Under the pieces are notes generated by a model, which did not search any database, was not told where the DNA came from, and saw only the letters and a program-made list of their open reading frames with translations. From Variovorax sp. 54 (GTDB lineage: Bacteria > Pseudomonadota > Gammaproteobacteria > Burkholderiales > Burkholderiaceae_C): a stretch of 64,000 bases of DNA. Location: NCBI RefSeq assembly GCF_002754375.1, contig NZ_PEFF01000001.1, forward strand, positions 1,488,001 to 1,552,000, in the 5' to 3' direction. Of the stretch, positions 26,081 to 44,353 are shown piece after piece. The position numbers and the translations under genes are program-made. Every line of letters begins with the position of its first letter. The stretch's first letter is position 1.

Positions 26081-29000
26081 GCGGCCTCGCCCACGGATTC
26101 GTCGGCCAGGTCGCGCTGCCGGTGCGTCTGCGCCATCTGTTCGAGCGCGACGGCGTCGGCACTGGCCTCGCGCAACACGGCGGCGAGCGCCGCGGGCGTC
26201 GGGTGGTCGAACACCACGCCGGCCGCCACCTCGACCTGCAGCAGCTTGCGGATGCGCGCCACCAGCTTGATGACCTGCAGCGAGTGGCCGCCGAGTTCGA
26301 AGAAGTCGTCTTCCACGCCGACCGGGCCGCTGCCCAGCAGCGTGGCCATGCCGTCGGCGAGCAGCGCTTCGAGCGCGTCGCGCGGCGCGGCGATGGTGCG
26401 CTGTGGCCCTTCGGCCGGGGCCGATGCCGACGCCGCCAGCGCGCGCCGGTCGATCTTGCCGTTCGGCAGGCGCGCAAACGCGCTCACCGCCGTGCAGCTC
26501 GCGGGCACCATGTGCGCGGGCAGCAGCGCGGCGAGTTCTTCGCGCAGCGCGCGGCCGTCGGCCGCCTCGCTGTCGGCGACGAAGAAGGCGGCGAGCGTGG
26601 CCGCACCGGCCGCATCGGGCACGGCCAGCACGACCGCCTGTCGCACGCCGGGCCGCGCCAGCAACGCCGCCTCGACCTCGGCCGGCTCGACGCGGTAGCC
26701 GTGGACCTTCACCTGGTGGTCGGCGCGCCCCGCGAGGCGCAGCCCGCCTTCGGGCAGCACCCACGCGAGGTCACCTGTGCGGTAGAGCCGCTCACCCGCG
26801 TGGAACGGATCGGCGACGAACGCGTCGGCGTTCGTGCGGTTCAGGTAGCCGCGGCACAGCTGCGCACCGCCGATGTAGACCTCGCCCAGCCCACCGGCCG
26901 GCACGAGGCCGCGCGACGCATCGAGCACGCGCACGCGGTTGTTCGCGAGCACGCGCGTCAGCGGCAGTTGCTCGGGCACGGGCGCGCCGGGTTCGACGGC
27001 ATGCACCATGACGCCGACCGTGGCCTCGGTCGGCCCGTAGTGGTTGTAGACGGCACACTGCGGCGCCAGCCGCGCGATGCGCTCGACCAGCGCGCGCGGC
27101 GCGGCCTCGCCGCCCAGCACCAGCGTGCGCGGCAGGCAGGGCGCGGCGCTTTCGAGCAGCGCTTCGAGGTGCGAGGGCACGATCTTCAGCGCGTCGATGG
27201 CGTGTGCGCGCATGAAGCGCGCGAAGGCCTCGGCGTCTTTCGCCTCGTGCGGCGCCGCCACGACGAGGCAGGCGCCGTTGTAGAACGCGCCGACCAACGC
27301 GGTGTTGCCCAGGTCGGCCGCCACCGAGCTGGTGAGCGCCCAGCGGCGGCAGGTGTCGAGCTGCATCGCCGCCGAAGCGGCGGCCACGTAGTTCTGCAGC
27401 TGGCCCTGCTCGACGGCCACGCCCTTGGGTGTGCCGGTGGAGCCGGAGGTGTAGAGCACGTAGGCGAGGTCGCTCGGTGCGGCGATCTGCGATGCGCCTT
27501 GCGCTTCGGGCAACGTGACCGCATCGGGCAATGCCGCGTCGATGGTGAACACCGGCTGCGCATCGGCCAGCACCGCCGCGCGGCGCGCCTCGGGCCAGTC
27601 GGGGTCGAGCGGCAGGTAGGCGGCGCCCGCGCGCCAGACGGCGAGGATCGCCACCGGCAGGTCGAGCGCGCGCGGCAGGTTCACCGCGACGATGGCGCCG
27701 GGTGTCACGCCCTGCCCTTGCAGCCAGTGGGCGACGCGGCCGATGCGCTGGTCGAGTTCGCGGTAGTTCAGGCGCTGGTCGCCTGCTTCGAGTGCGGGCG
27801 CTTCGGGCGTCTCGATCGCCCAGTGGGCGATACGTTGCGTGACGGTCTGCGAGCCGACATCGGCCACGGCTTCCTGCGATTGCAGCAACAGCTCGCGCTC
27901 GCGCGCGCCGACCAGCGGCAGCGCGCCGAGCGCGGTGTCGGGGCGTTCGACGACGGCGTCCAGCAGGCAGAGGTACTGCATCAGCAGGCGCTGCGCCGCC
28001 CCCTCGCTGTGGCGCGTCGCATCGGCATGCACCGACAGCGCAGCACCATCGATGTCCCATGCAACCTGCAAGGCGAGTTCGAAAGCCGACAGCGGTCCGG
28101 GCAGCGCAGCCAGTTGCCATTGCAGATCGACGCCGTGGCGGCGCGGCCGTTCGTGGCAAGCGAAGCCAACCGCGAGATGCGCGGCGATAGGCGGTGCGTC
28201 GACGGTCCAGTACTCCTGCGCCTCGACATGCGCGGCCAGCGTGCCGTCGATGTTGTCGAACCAGTCGGCAAAGCGCGTCTCGGGCGCGGTCTCGACGATG
28301 AGCGGCAGCACCTTGTCGAACACGCCGACCGCGCCCTGCATCGGCGGGTAGTCGCGGCGGCAGTCGTGCTGCCAACCGGCGGCGAAGCGGCCGGTGCCGT
28401 CCAGGCGCGCGAGCAGCAGCCACCAGACGGCCTGCAGCAGCGTGTCGGGCTGCGCGCCCAGCGTGTCGGCGCAGGCGGCGATGCGACCTGCAAAACCGGC
28501 GTCGATGGATTCTTCGGCCTGCACCCGCGCAGCCTGTTGCGCGACAGCAGCTTGCCGCCCCACGAGGCGTGGCGGCGTGAGCGTGGTGGCCTGCGCGAGG
28601 TAGCGCTGCCAGTAGGCACGCCCCTCGGCGGCGTCTTCGCCATCGAGCAGGTCCTGGCGCCAGGTCACGAAGCGTGCGTAGGGGAACACCTCGGCGGCAT
28701 CGAAGCTGTTCGCGTCCGCGAAGGCCGTGGCGATCTGGTCGAACAGGTGCTGCAGGCTGCCGCGGTCGCCGACCCAGGCATGGACGGACAGCGCCAAGGT
28801 GTGGCGCGTTTCGCCGGTGCGTGCGAGCCCGGCATGAACCATCTCGCCGCGTGCAATGTCCAGCGGCACGGCTTGCAGGTTCTCCAGCCATTCGGTCAAC
28901 GCAAACCCGGGCGCATCACGCAGATCGGCGCTCGCCCAGGCCAGCGGCGCCATGCCGTCGGTGTACTGCTGGCGCAGGCCGCGGTAGCCCGGCACCGCGC

Positions 29001-29187
29001 GGATGGCGCTGCACAGGGCGCCGTGCGCACCCAGCACAAGCGCCACCACGTCGCGCAGACGCGCGAGGTCGGTTGCGCCCTCGATGTCGGCGCGCAGCAG
29101 CAGGCGCGGCGCATCGGCCGGCACCGCGCGTTGTTCGGGGCTCAGCGGAAAGGTCGTGTCGTCGAAGGGGTCGGTCATGGTCGTCAT
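26077..29187 (-). CDS. Aspartate-activating NRPS module with interface domain: I-A(Asp)-T
   Basis: A 1036-residue protein. The first ~440 residues look like a condensation domain whose HHxxxDG motif is broken: VHAWVGDRG (near residue 136) lacks the second, catalytic histidine. This fits the non-condensing interface domains known beside aspartate beta-hydroxylases in siderophore synthetases. The A domain (TSGSTGTPKG near 583) has code DLTKVGHVGK, essentially the aspartate code; the T domain is LGGHSLQV near 965. The missing condensation activity and the hydroxylase are both on the preceding protein (C-dioxygenase at its C-terminus), so one module is split over two chains. Expected: loads Asp, which the dioxygenase hydroxylates to beta-hydroxy-Asp, an iron ligand. 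It starts five bases after the PKS stop. Confidence 0.92.
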
Positions 29188-29192
29188 TTCGT

Positions 29193-36244
<7,052 letters not shown>

Positions 36245-36245
<1 letters not shown>

Positions 36246-39200
36246 CAGAGGGTTCTTTCCGTGGGTCGGCGGCGTTGCAGCAGGGCCGCGCGCTGTTGCA
36301 GCGCGCGCTGCTTCGCCTGTGCGGCGTCGTCGGTGGCAGCCGCGGGGCCACGCCCCAACTGCTCGATGTGCCGGGCCAGCGCGCCGACGGTCGGGTACTT
36401 GAAGAGGTCGACCACCGCGAGGCCCGGCTGCAGGCGGTCTTCCACCAGGCGGTGCATGCGGATCACGAGCAGCGAGTTGCCGCCGAGGTCGAAGAAGTTG
36501 TCGTGCAGGCCGACCTGTTCGACCTTGAGCAGCTCGGCCCAGATCGCGGCCAGCGTCTGCGCGACGTCGCCACGAGGCGCTTCGTAGCCTTGCGTGCCGG
36601 CAGCGGCCGGTGCGGGCAGTGCGCGGCGATCGACCTTGCCGTTGGCACCGAGCGGGAAGCTGTCGAGCACCATCAATGCAGACGGCACCATGTAGTCGGG
36701 CAACGCCTGCGCCAGCTGCGTCTTGAGCGTGGTCGCGTCGAGCGATACGCCCGCAGCGGGTGCGACGTAGGCCACGAGCAACGGGCCGGCCGCGCCCTCA
36801 TGCAGGCACACCAGCGCCTCGCGCACGCCGGGTTGCTCGCGCAAACGCGCCTCAACCTCGCCAAGCTCGATGCGGAAGCCCCGCACTTTCACCTGGTGGT
36901 CGAGGCGTTCGAGGTAGTCGAGCTGGCCGTCGGCACGCCAGCGCACGAGGTCGCCGGTGCGGTACAGGCGACCGCCTGCGGCAAGAAGGGGGTGGGCGAC
37001 GAAACGCTCGGCCGTCAGGGCCGCGCGCCCGAGGTAGCCACGCGCCAGGCCTTCGCCCCCGAGGTACAGCTCGCCGGGCACGCCCTGCGGCACGGGCTGC
37101 AGGTCGGCATCGAGCACATGGGCGGTGCGGCGGCCGACCGGGCGGCCGATGGGGGCGTAGCCCTGCACGGACGTCTCGGCATCGGCAGACCACAAGGTCG
37201 GCGTGATCACGGCCTCGGTCGGGCCGTAGGCATTCACAACCTTTGCGGGGCGCAGCACGCGGCGGATCAGCGCGAGGTCTTCGCCGGTCCAGGCTTCGCC
37301 ACCGAAGAGCGCGAGGCGCACGGCGTGCTGGAACGGCGGCTGGTCTTGCAGCAGCTGGCGCGCGTAGGCCGGCGGCAGGTCGACCACGCTGACGCGGTGG
37401 CGCTGCAGCAAGGCGTCGAGTTCGCTGGCGAGCGAGCACCACTGCGGCTGCAGCACCAGCGCGGCGCCGGTGGTCAGCGGCAGCAGGCACTGTTCGATGG
37501 CCGCATCGACATGCGGCAATGCGAACTGCAGCGAGCGGTCGTCTGCCGTGAGGCCGCAGGTGTCGGCCATGGCCTGGAGGTGCATCGACAGCGCGCCGTG
37601 CGCCACCGCCACGCCCTTGGGGCGGCCGGTGGTTCCCGAGGTGTGGATCACGTAGGCCAGGTGGTGGTCATGCAGCGCGACCTGCGGCGCTTCGTCCGGC
37701 TCGTCGTCGAGCGATGCGTCATCGACTGCGAAGCGGGCGACCGTGCCGCCCTCGCCCACTGAACTTTGGCTGCCCGTCAGCAGCAGCACTGCGCCGCTGT
37801 CGGCCAGCAGTTCCGACAGCCGTTGCGGCGGGTGTGACGGGTCCATCGGCAGGTAGGCGCCGCCGGTCTTCAGCACGGCCAGCAGGCTGACGACGCGATC
37901 GATCGGTGCATCGACGGCCACGGCGACCAGCGTGTCGGGCCGCACACCGTGGCGCAGCAGGCGGTGCGCGAGGCGGTTGGCGCGGCGGTCGAGTGCGGCG
38001 TAGGACAGTTCGGTGTCGCCGGCGATCAGCGCGATGGCATCGGGTGCGCGGCGAACGTGCGCTTCGAAGAGGCGATGCGCGGGTGTCGCGGTGGATGCGA
38101 GCGACGTGCCCGTGCCCCAGGCGTGCAGTTGCGCCTGCTCTTCAGCAGCGAGCCACAGCGCATCGCCCACGGCGCGGGCCGGATCTGTTGTCAGCGTTTC
38201 GAGCAGCGCGCGGTAGTGCGCGGCCATGCGCGCGACGGTCGCGGCATCGAACAGCTCGGCGGCCGTGGTGAAGACCGCACGCACCTGGCCGTCGGTGCGC
38301 TCGCGGATGTCGAGCGCGAGTTCGCATTGCGCGGCGCTGTCGTCCATGCGGTACTCGTCGACCGCCAGGCCCGGCAGACCGCGCAGCACGGCCGTGTCTT
38401 CGCGCAGCAGGTTGAACATCACCTGGAACAGCGGGTTGTGGCTCAGGCTGCGCTGCGGCTGCAGGGCGTCCACGAGCTGTTCGAACGGCAGGTCCTGGTG
38501 GGCCTGCGCGCCGAGCGCGGCCTCGCGGGTCTGGGCGAGAAGTTGCGCGAACGGGGTGCGGCCGTGCAAGGTGGCGCGCAGCACCTGCGTGTTGACGAAG
38601 AAGCCGATGAGGCCCGTGGTCTCGGGGCGGTGGCGGTTGGCGACCGGCACGCCCACGCGCACGTCGGGCTGGCCCGTGTAGCGGTGCAGCAGTGCCTGGA
38701 AGCCCACGAGCAGCACCATGAACAGCGTGGCGCCGTGCGCCTGCGCGGTGGCGTGCAGGCGGGCGACGAGGGCCGCGTCGAGCTCGAAGGCATGCGAGGC
38801 CGCGCGGTAGTTCGCGACCGCGTGGCGGGGGCGGTCCGTGGGCAGGGCCAGCACGGGGTGCGCGTCGCCGAGCTGGGCGCGCCAGTATGTCAGTTGCCGC
38901 TCGGCCTCGCCCGCGGCGAGCCAGTCGCGCTGCCACGCGGCGTAATCGGCGTACTGGATCAGCGGCGCAGCGAGCGACGGCGTTTCGCCCTGTGCGTGCG
39001 CGCCATAGGCGGCACCGAACTCGTCGAGCAGCACCTGCAGCGACGCACCGTCTGACACGATGTGGTGCGTGACGATGGCAAGGATGTGGCGCTCGTCACC
39101 AAGCTGGAGCCACGCGGCGCGCAGCACGGGGCCGGCAGCGAGATCGAAAGGCTCGGCCTGGAGCTTGCGCGCCTGCGCTGCGGCGGCACCTTCACGGTCG

Positions 39201-41515
39201 CCCTCCGGCAACGCGCGCAGGTCGATGTGGGCGAGCGCCAGCGGTGCCGTCGGCAACACCAACTGCCCGACCGTGCCGTCCGCCGCCGTGCGGAACACGG
39301 TGCGCAGGCTCTCGTGGCGTGCGAGCAGGCCTTCGAGCGCTGCGGTCATTGCATCGGCATTCAACGCGCCCGACAGGCGCAGCGCCACGCCCACGTGGTA
39401 CGCGCTGTTCTTCGGATCGAGCTGCCACAGGAACCACTGGCGCGCCTGCGCATGCGACAGCGTGAGCAGCCCCGTGCGGCGTTCGACCGGCAGGGCCGGA
39501 ATCGGCTGATGCGCGCGACGCTGGCCGATTGCCAGCACGCGCCGCAGTTCGCGCGCGAGGTCGCCCAGGCGCGGCTGTTCGAACAGCGCGCGCAGCGGAA
39601 AGTCGATGTCCCAGCGCTCGCCGACGCGCGCGGCCACCTGCGTGGCGGCGAGCGAGTTGCCGCCCTGGGTGAAGAAATGCGCGTCGCGCGCCAGCGGCCT
39701 TTCGGCGGGGCGGCGCAGCACTTCGTGCCAGATCGCGGCGAGGGCCTGCTCGACGTCGTCGAGTGCGGCTTCGGACGTGTCGACTGCAGCCGGTGCGCTG
39801 CCGCCCAGCACAAACGCGCCGTGGGCGTAGATGGCATAGGCATCCGCCGTGCGATCGATCCAACTCTGGCGACAGGCACCGCGCTGCAGCTTGCCGCTCG
39901 TGGTCTTGGGCATGCCGCCGGGGTTGAGCAGCATCACGACCGACAGCGGCTCGCCGCACTGTTCGCTCACGGCCGCGCTCAGCGCCTCGACCAGCACCTC
40001 GGGGCGTACGAGCTTCTGGATGCTGCGCGACACCTCGGCCGCGAGGCCGATGCCCTCGCCTTCGGGCCCGTCGACCGCGAAGGCTGCGACGCGGCCCTTG
40101 CGCACGGCCTCGACCTCGCGCTCCACTTCGCGCTCGATGTCCTGCGGGTAGAGGTTGTGGCCGCGCACGATGACGAGGTCCTTGATGCGGCCGGCCACGT
40201 AGAGCTGGCCGCCGTGCACGAAGCCCAGGTCGCCCGTGCGCAGCCAGCGCGTGCCGTCCTGCACGACGAAGGTCTTCTGCGACACCTCGGGCTTGTTCCA
40301 GTAGCCGCTGCCCAGGCTCGGGCCCGAGGCCCAGATTTCGCCGACGCCGTCGTCCGCGCACACGGCGAGCGTGGCCGGATCGACGATGCGCACCGCATGG
40401 TGCGCAACGGATCGACCGCAGCCGACGAGCACGGTGCCCTCGTCATCGCGCACCACGGCGCCTTGTGCCAGCCGTGCCTTGTCGAAGGCATGCGCGACCA
40501 TGCCGCTGCCGCGGTGCCCGCCCGTGACGAAGAGCGTCGATTCCGCGAGGCCGTAGCAGGGGTAGACCGCTTCGGACGGGAAGCCCGCAGGTGCGAAGCG
40601 TTGCTGGAACGACCGCAGCGTGTCGGCGCGCACCGGCTCGGCGCCGGAGAACGCGAGGCGCCACGACGACAGGTCGAGCCTGGCCAGCTGCGCGTCGGAC
40701 ACGCGGTCCAGGCACAGGCGGTAGGCGAAGTCGGGCCCGCCACTCACCGTGGCGCGCAGCCGCGACACGGCTTCGATCCAGCGCACGGGCCGCTCGAGAA
40801 AGTAACGCGGCGACATCAGCGCCACGACCGTGCCGCGGTGCATCGGCTGCAGCAGGCCGCCAATGAGGCCCATGTCGTGGTTCAGCGGCAGCCAGGTGAC
40901 GAAGGTGTCGCTCGCGCGGACCGAGAGACCTTCCTCGATCGCGCGCATGTTGGCCATCAGGTTGGCATGCGTGACCATGACGCCCTTGGGCGCCGAGGTG
41001 GAGCCGGAGGTGTATTGCAGGAACGCGATGTCGGTGGCGGCCGGCGTGTGCGGGCGCCAGGTGTCGGCGCCGGTGGCGTCGATTTCGTCGACGGCGATGA
41101 GCACTGCCTGCGCAAAGGCAGCGTCCACGCCGGCCATCGCGTCGCGGATGGTGGCGTGGGTCAGCACGCAGCAGGCGCCCGCATCGGCGGCGATGCCTTC
41201 GAGCTTGCCCAGGTGGCGCTTGCGCGTGGACTCGGGCGGGAACACCGGCACGGCGACGAGGCCCGCGTAGAGGCAGGCGAAGAAGCTCACGACGTAGTCG
41301 TCGCTGTTGTCCAGCATGATCAGTGCGCGGCCGCCGGGCGCGAAGGCCTGCTGCAGATGCGCCGCCAGGCCGCGCACGCGCGCATCGAGCGTGCGGTAGC
41401 TGATGGGCGTGTCGAGTGCGCTGCCGTCACCGTCGGTGATGGCGATCAAGGCGATGTCGTCGGGTCGCTGCGCGGCGAGGCTGCGCAGATGGGTCACGAA
41501 GTCCACGGGATGCAT
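36245..41515 (-). CDS. Loading NRPS: fatty acyl-AMP ligase (FAAL)-T-C-A-T
   Basis: A 1756-residue start of the assembly line. The first ~580 residues are a FAAL (TSGSTSAPKG near residue 168, YPCYGLAESTLFV near 425), which activates a free fatty acid as acyl-AMP. T1 is GGNSLAA near 620, C has HHIVSDG near 817, A has TSGTTGRPKG near 1292, and T2 is GGNSLLV near 1678. The A-domain code by eye is DAEDLGAITK; the two acidic pocket residues (E at position 239, D at 278) suggest a basic side chain such as Arg or Orn, which is inference. This gives an N-acylated first residue, hence a lipopeptide siderophore. The ATG at 41515 lies five bases after the PPTase stop; a GTG at 41524 overlapping that stop is the alternative start. 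Confidence 0.93.
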
Positions 41516-41520
41516 CGGGT

Positions 41521-42222
41521 TCACAGGGGTTGTTCCTTGGTGTGCCAGGCCAGCGCGGCGGCGTAGCCCGGCGGCGCGGACAGCGCCATCGCTTCGATGC
41601 CGGCCCACGCGGGCACGGCGCAGTCGACGGCAAGTGCGCCGTGGGCGTCGGGGTGGATGCCGACGCTTTGCAGGTGTTCGGCCAAGCCGACACCGGCGGC
41701 TTTCAACACAGCTTCCTTGCCGACCCAGCGTCGGTAGAAGGCGCGCGGCAGGTCGGCGTCGCTGCGGATTTCGCGCTGCTCGCGTGCGGTGAAGGCCATG
41801 GCGAGCAATGCATCGGCGTCGGCCATGAGGTCGCGCGCGCAGGCTTCGATGTCGACGCCCACGCAGCGCACGCGCGCCGGATCGGCCAGCGCGATGAGTG
41901 CGTGATCGCCGGCGTGGGAGATGTTGAAGAGCAGCGCTGCTTTGTCGCCGCCAGCCTCGACGAAGGGCTTGCCGTGCGCGTCGGCGCGCAGCGGCACGTC
42001 CGCCGGACGGCAGGCGAGGCGCTGCGCGATCAGGCGGCGCACGGCGGCGCGGGTGTGGGCGAAGCGCACGCGATCGGCGCGGCGGGCGAAGCGGTGGGCG
42101 CGTGCATGTTCGTCGGGCGTGAGGTCGGCCCAGGCATCGCCGTCCTCCGCCGCCAGGTCGAGGTCCAGGCGGTGCAACGCGATGCCCGGCGGCAACGGGT
42201 CATGCCAGGGCACGAGCCGCAT
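41521..42222 (-). CDS. Sfp-type 4'-phosphopantetheinyl transferase
   Basis: A 233-residue enzyme that transfers phosphopantetheine from CoA to the T/ACP domains of this cluster. Diagnostic motifs are GVDIEACARD (magnesium-binding D-x-E, near residue 115) and FYRRWVGKEAVLKA (W-x-x-K-E-A, near residue 160), plus the N-terminal FNISHAGD block. The ATG 42222 lies inside the 3' end of the thioesterase gene (23-bp overlap); the frame is open further upstream only as a shadow of that gene. It is one of three small accessory genes (mbtH, thioesterase, PPTase) leading the synthetase operon. Confidence 0.94.
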   Translation of the reverse strand: MRLVPWHDPLPPGIALHRLDLDLAAEDGDAWADLTPDEHARAHRFARRADRVRFAHTRAAVRRLIAQRLACRPADVPLRADAHGKPFVEAGGDKAALLFNISHAGDHALIALADPARVRCVGVDIEACARDLMADADALLAMAFTAREQREIRSDADLPRAFYRRWVGKEAVLKAAGVGLAEHLQSVGIHPDAHGALAVDCAVPAWAGIEAMALSAPPGYAAALAWHTKEQPL

Positions 42223-42943
42223 CGACGCCTCCCGCCACCACCGCCGGCGCGAGGTGCCGCGCCAGCGCGGCCAGCACGAGGGTCTCGTGCTGGCGGATGA
42301 AGAAATGGCCGCCCTCGAACCAATCGAGCGTGAAGCGCGCATGCGCGGTCTCGGCGGCCCAGGCCTGCATGCGCCACGGGGCGATGTCGTCCTGGCGGCC
42401 GGCCAGCACATGCAACGGCACAGGCAGCGGTGCAGGGTCGGTGTGCACGAAGCTGCGGCACAGGCGGTAGTCGGCGCCGAGGGTATCGAGCGTCATGCGC
42501 AGCAGCTCGGGGCTGTCGAACAGCTCGTCGGGCGTGCCGCCCTGCTTGCGCAGGTCGGCGATGAGGGCCGCGTCGTCGGTGATGTCGAGAAACCGGTCGG
42601 GGTCGCGTTGCGACGGTGCCGCGCTGCCCGAGACGATCAGCGCATCCGGCAGCGGCCTGTGCTGTTGCCGCTGGTGCTGCGCCATGCCCCAGGCGAGCAA
42701 GGCGCCCATGCTGTGGCCGAAGAGCGCGTAGCGGCCGCGCAGCACGCCTTCATGCTCGGCGCACAGCTGCGCGACCATGCGATCGAAGTCGTCGACGAAG
42801 TTTTCATCCAGGCGGCCGCCGCGGCCCGGCAGCTCGACCGGCACGACCTCGATCCAGCGCGGCAGCACGCGCCGCCAGCGCAGGTACATGGTGGCGCTGG
42901 CGCCTGCGCAAGGCAGGCACAGCAGGGGCAGCGATGCCTGCAT
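42200..42943 (-). CDS. Type II (editing) thioesterase
   Basis: A 247-residue alpha/beta hydrolase of the stand-alone NRPS thioesterase family (GrsT/SrfAD-like), which removes wrongly primed or stalled groups from carrier domains. Visible: LPLLCLPCAGASATMY at the start, the nucleophile elbow FGHSMGALLAW with Ser near residue 90, GRQDDIAPW containing the catalytic Asp, and GGHFFIRQ with the catalytic His near residue 225. Start at ATG 42943, five bases after the mbtH stop. The synthetase also has its own terminal TE domain, so this one is the accessory form. Confidence 0.93.
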   Translation of the reverse strand: MQASLPLLCLPCAGASATMYLRWRRVLPRWIEVVPVELPGRGGRLDENFVDDFDRMVAQLCAEHEGVLRGRYALFGHSMGALLAWGMAQHQRQQHRPLPDALIVSGSAAPSQRDPDRFLDITDDAALIADLRKQGGTPDELFDSPELLRMTLDTLGADYRLCRSFVHTDPAPLPVPLHVLAGRQDDIAPWRMQAWAAETAHARFTLDWFEGGHFFIRQHETLVLAALARHLAPAVVAGGVDAARALA

Positions 42944-42948
42944 GGGCG

Positions 42949-43197
42949 TCAGGCGGAGGCAGAAGCGTTGTCGGTCTGCTGCTGCGCGGCCATCCAGTCG
43001 CGCAACGACTTGGGGCGCATGTCGGTCCACTGGGCTTCGACGTAGTCGAGCACGGTCTTCTTGTCGCCCTTGACGCCGTCGACGGCGCTCCAGCCGCCGG
43101 GCACGGCCTTCCAGTGCGGCCAGATGGAATATTGCGCTTCGTGGTTGACGAGCACGATGAAGGTCTCGTCCTCGCGGTCGAAACAGCTGGTAGACAT
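42949..43197 (-). CDS. MbtH-family NRPS accessory protein
   Basis: An 82-residue chaperone-like partner of adenylation domains. It contains the family signature: [10 protein letters not shown], then VPGGW near residue 34 and a [10 protein letters not shown] segment near residue 60. Start at ATG 43197 with AGAGGA upstream. It is the first gene of the long minus-strand operon (43197 to 10922), directly behind an OrbS-type promoter, so all five synthetases and the three accessory proteins are probably made from one transcript of about 32 kb. The gaps and overlaps in this operon are all very small. Confidence 0.96.
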   Translation of the reverse strand: MSTSCFDREDETFIVLVNHEAQYSIWPHWKAVPGGWSAVDGVKGDKKTVLDYVEAQWTDMRPKSLRDWMAAQQQTDNASASA

Positions 43198-43251
43198 GGG
43201 CGGTCCTCTTGGTAAGTGCAATGACGGGCAGGGTTTGCCCTTGCGATACAA

Positions 43252-43276
43252 GACGCGCCGCGAGGCTGGGTGTTTA
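43252..43276 (-). promoter_or_regulatory. OrbS/PvdS-type promoter (TAAA-N17-CGTC) for the mbtH-synthetase operon
   Basis: On the minus strand TAAA at 43276-43273 and CGTC at 43255-43252, spacer 17 bp (context ACTAAACAC ... GCGTCTTG). It is 54 bp before the mbtH start and is the only such site seen for the 32-kb operon. Confidence 0.78.
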
Positions 43277-43356
43277 GTCCCGCCTGCATGAAAACCGCGC
43301 ACGGCTGCGCGGCGGCGGGCCGCTGTGGGTACTGCGAAAAAAAGAAAGAGTGCTGG

Positions 43357-43605
43357 CTAGCGGGCCGCGTCTTCGACGTCCGGCGAAGGGACGTCGTGCG
43401 CGGGCGGCACCTGGCCGACGAGCAGCCAGAGGCGGGCCGCCTCGGCGTAGGTCTGGCGATGGGCGGGATCGACGGTGAGCCATTGCGCAAGCTCGGCGCT
43501 CGCGGCGGCGTCGAGGGCGCCCTCACCGGCGTGCTGGCGGCGAACCCACGCCCAGGCGGTCTGCCAGGTGGGGTCGCTTGGCGTGTCGTTGGGGCTGCTG
43601 CTCAT
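43357..43605 (-). CDS. Second small FecR N-terminal-domain (DUF4880-like) protein
   Basis: An 82-residue protein with the same layout as the one at 2746-2979: TAWAWVRRQHAGEG, then ELAQWLTVDPAHRQTYAEA and ARLWLL, matching the cytoplasmic sigma-binding end of FecR. No membrane segment or FecR sensor domain follows; the C-terminus is a short acidic, proline-containing tail. It starts at ATG 43605, 39 bp after the PvdS/OrbS-like sigma gene and in the same direction, so it is probably co-transcribed with it. This placement mirrors a sigma/anti-sigma pair. Whether it inhibits, activates or does neither is not known. Confidence 0.72.
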   Translation of the reverse strand: MSSSPNDTPSDPTWQTAWAWVRRQHAGEGALDAAASAELAQWLTVDPAHRQTYAEAARLWLLVGQVPPAHDVPSPDVEDAAR

Positions 43606-43644
43606 CGGCGGCCATCGTAGCGCCGATGCGGTGGGTCGGAAAAC

Positions 43645-44178
43645 TCAGGCGGCCTGCACGAGGTAGCGGCAGCTTTCGAGCGCGGCGTCGGCGTCCTTGA
43701 TCATGAAGTTCACGAGGGTGGCGGAGCAGCCCAGGCGCGTGGCGATCTCGCGCTGGGTCAGGCCACTGAGGCGGTTGAGTTCGAACGCGAGGCGGGTGCG
43801 CGGCGCCAGTGCTTCGAGCACGCGGTCGATGGCGACCAATGCTTGACGGCCACCGAGCACGCGGTCGGGCGCGTCGTTGCTGCTGGGTGGGCTCACGAGT
43901 TCGACGTCGTCGCAGTAGGTGCGGTAGCTGGCTTCGACGGAATGGTGGCGGTGGTAGTCGACCGCCACGTTGCGCACCACCTGGCAGCAATAGCCGAGCG
44001 GCTTGCGGACATCGCGCACCGAAGCGCCGTCGGCGAGCTTCAGGTAGGCGTCCTGCAGGACTTCATCGGCCAGGTCGGCGGTCCGGACGATCTTTTGCGC
44101 GACGCGCTGGAGCTGGGCACGGTTCGCGATGAAGACCTCCCCCAGCGTGGGCGCGGACGGGGAAAGCGACAGATCCAT
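43645..44178 (-). CDS. PvdS/OrbS-like iron-starvation ECF sigma factor
   Basis: A 177-residue ECF sigma factor with region 2 at about residues 15-80 (DLADEVLQDAYLKL, VVRNVAVDYHR) and region 4 at about residues 110-170. The end of region 4, LGCSATLVNFMIKDADAALESCR, closely resembles PvdS of Pseudomonas, distinguishing it from the FecI-like sigma at 6571-7149. Start at ATG 44178 with a good AGGAG; an upstream in-frame TTG is rejected because of that site. A Fur-box-like element lies 35 bp upstream. The five TAAA-N17-CGTC promoters in the window have the form used by OrbS/PvdS, so this is the likely master activator of synthesis, export and iron release. No full-length FecR neighbours it. Confidence 0.93.
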   Translation of the reverse strand: MDLSLSPSAPTLGEVFIANRAQLQRVAQKIVRTADLADEVLQDAYLKLADGASVRDVRKPLGYCCQVVRNVAVDYHRHHSVEASYRTYCDDVELVSPPSSNDAPDRVLGGRQALVAIDRVLEALAPRTRLAFELNRLSGLTQREIATRLGCSATLVNFMIKDADAALESCRYLVQAA

Positions 44179-44212
44179 GGGTACTCCTGAAGTGTTCAAG
44201 GGCGAAGATGCA

Positions 44213-44231
44213 AATAAGAACTATTACCATT
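44213..44231. promoter_or_regulatory. Fur-box-like operator upstream of the PvdS/OrbS-like sigma gene
   Basis: AATAAGAA-CTA-TTACCATT on the plus strand is an imperfect inverted repeat sharing the AATAAGAA half-site with the element at 6443-6461. It sits 35 bp before the sigma start, where Fur would block transcription when iron is sufficient. Confidence 0.65.
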
Positions 44232-44353
44232 TGATGACGGAAGAGGGCCTGATTTTTCACAGGTGCACCTTTCTGTCTCTCTCCCTGCCTAGACGTTCGA
44301 GCGGCCGAAACCGAGACACCTAAAATTCCGCCCCTTACATTGCTCCCGTACCC

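Noticed and set aside
43300..43356. Terminator after the second small FecR-N-domain gene
   Set aside because: A T-rich stretch is present on the minus strand just past the stop, but no convincing stem precedes it.
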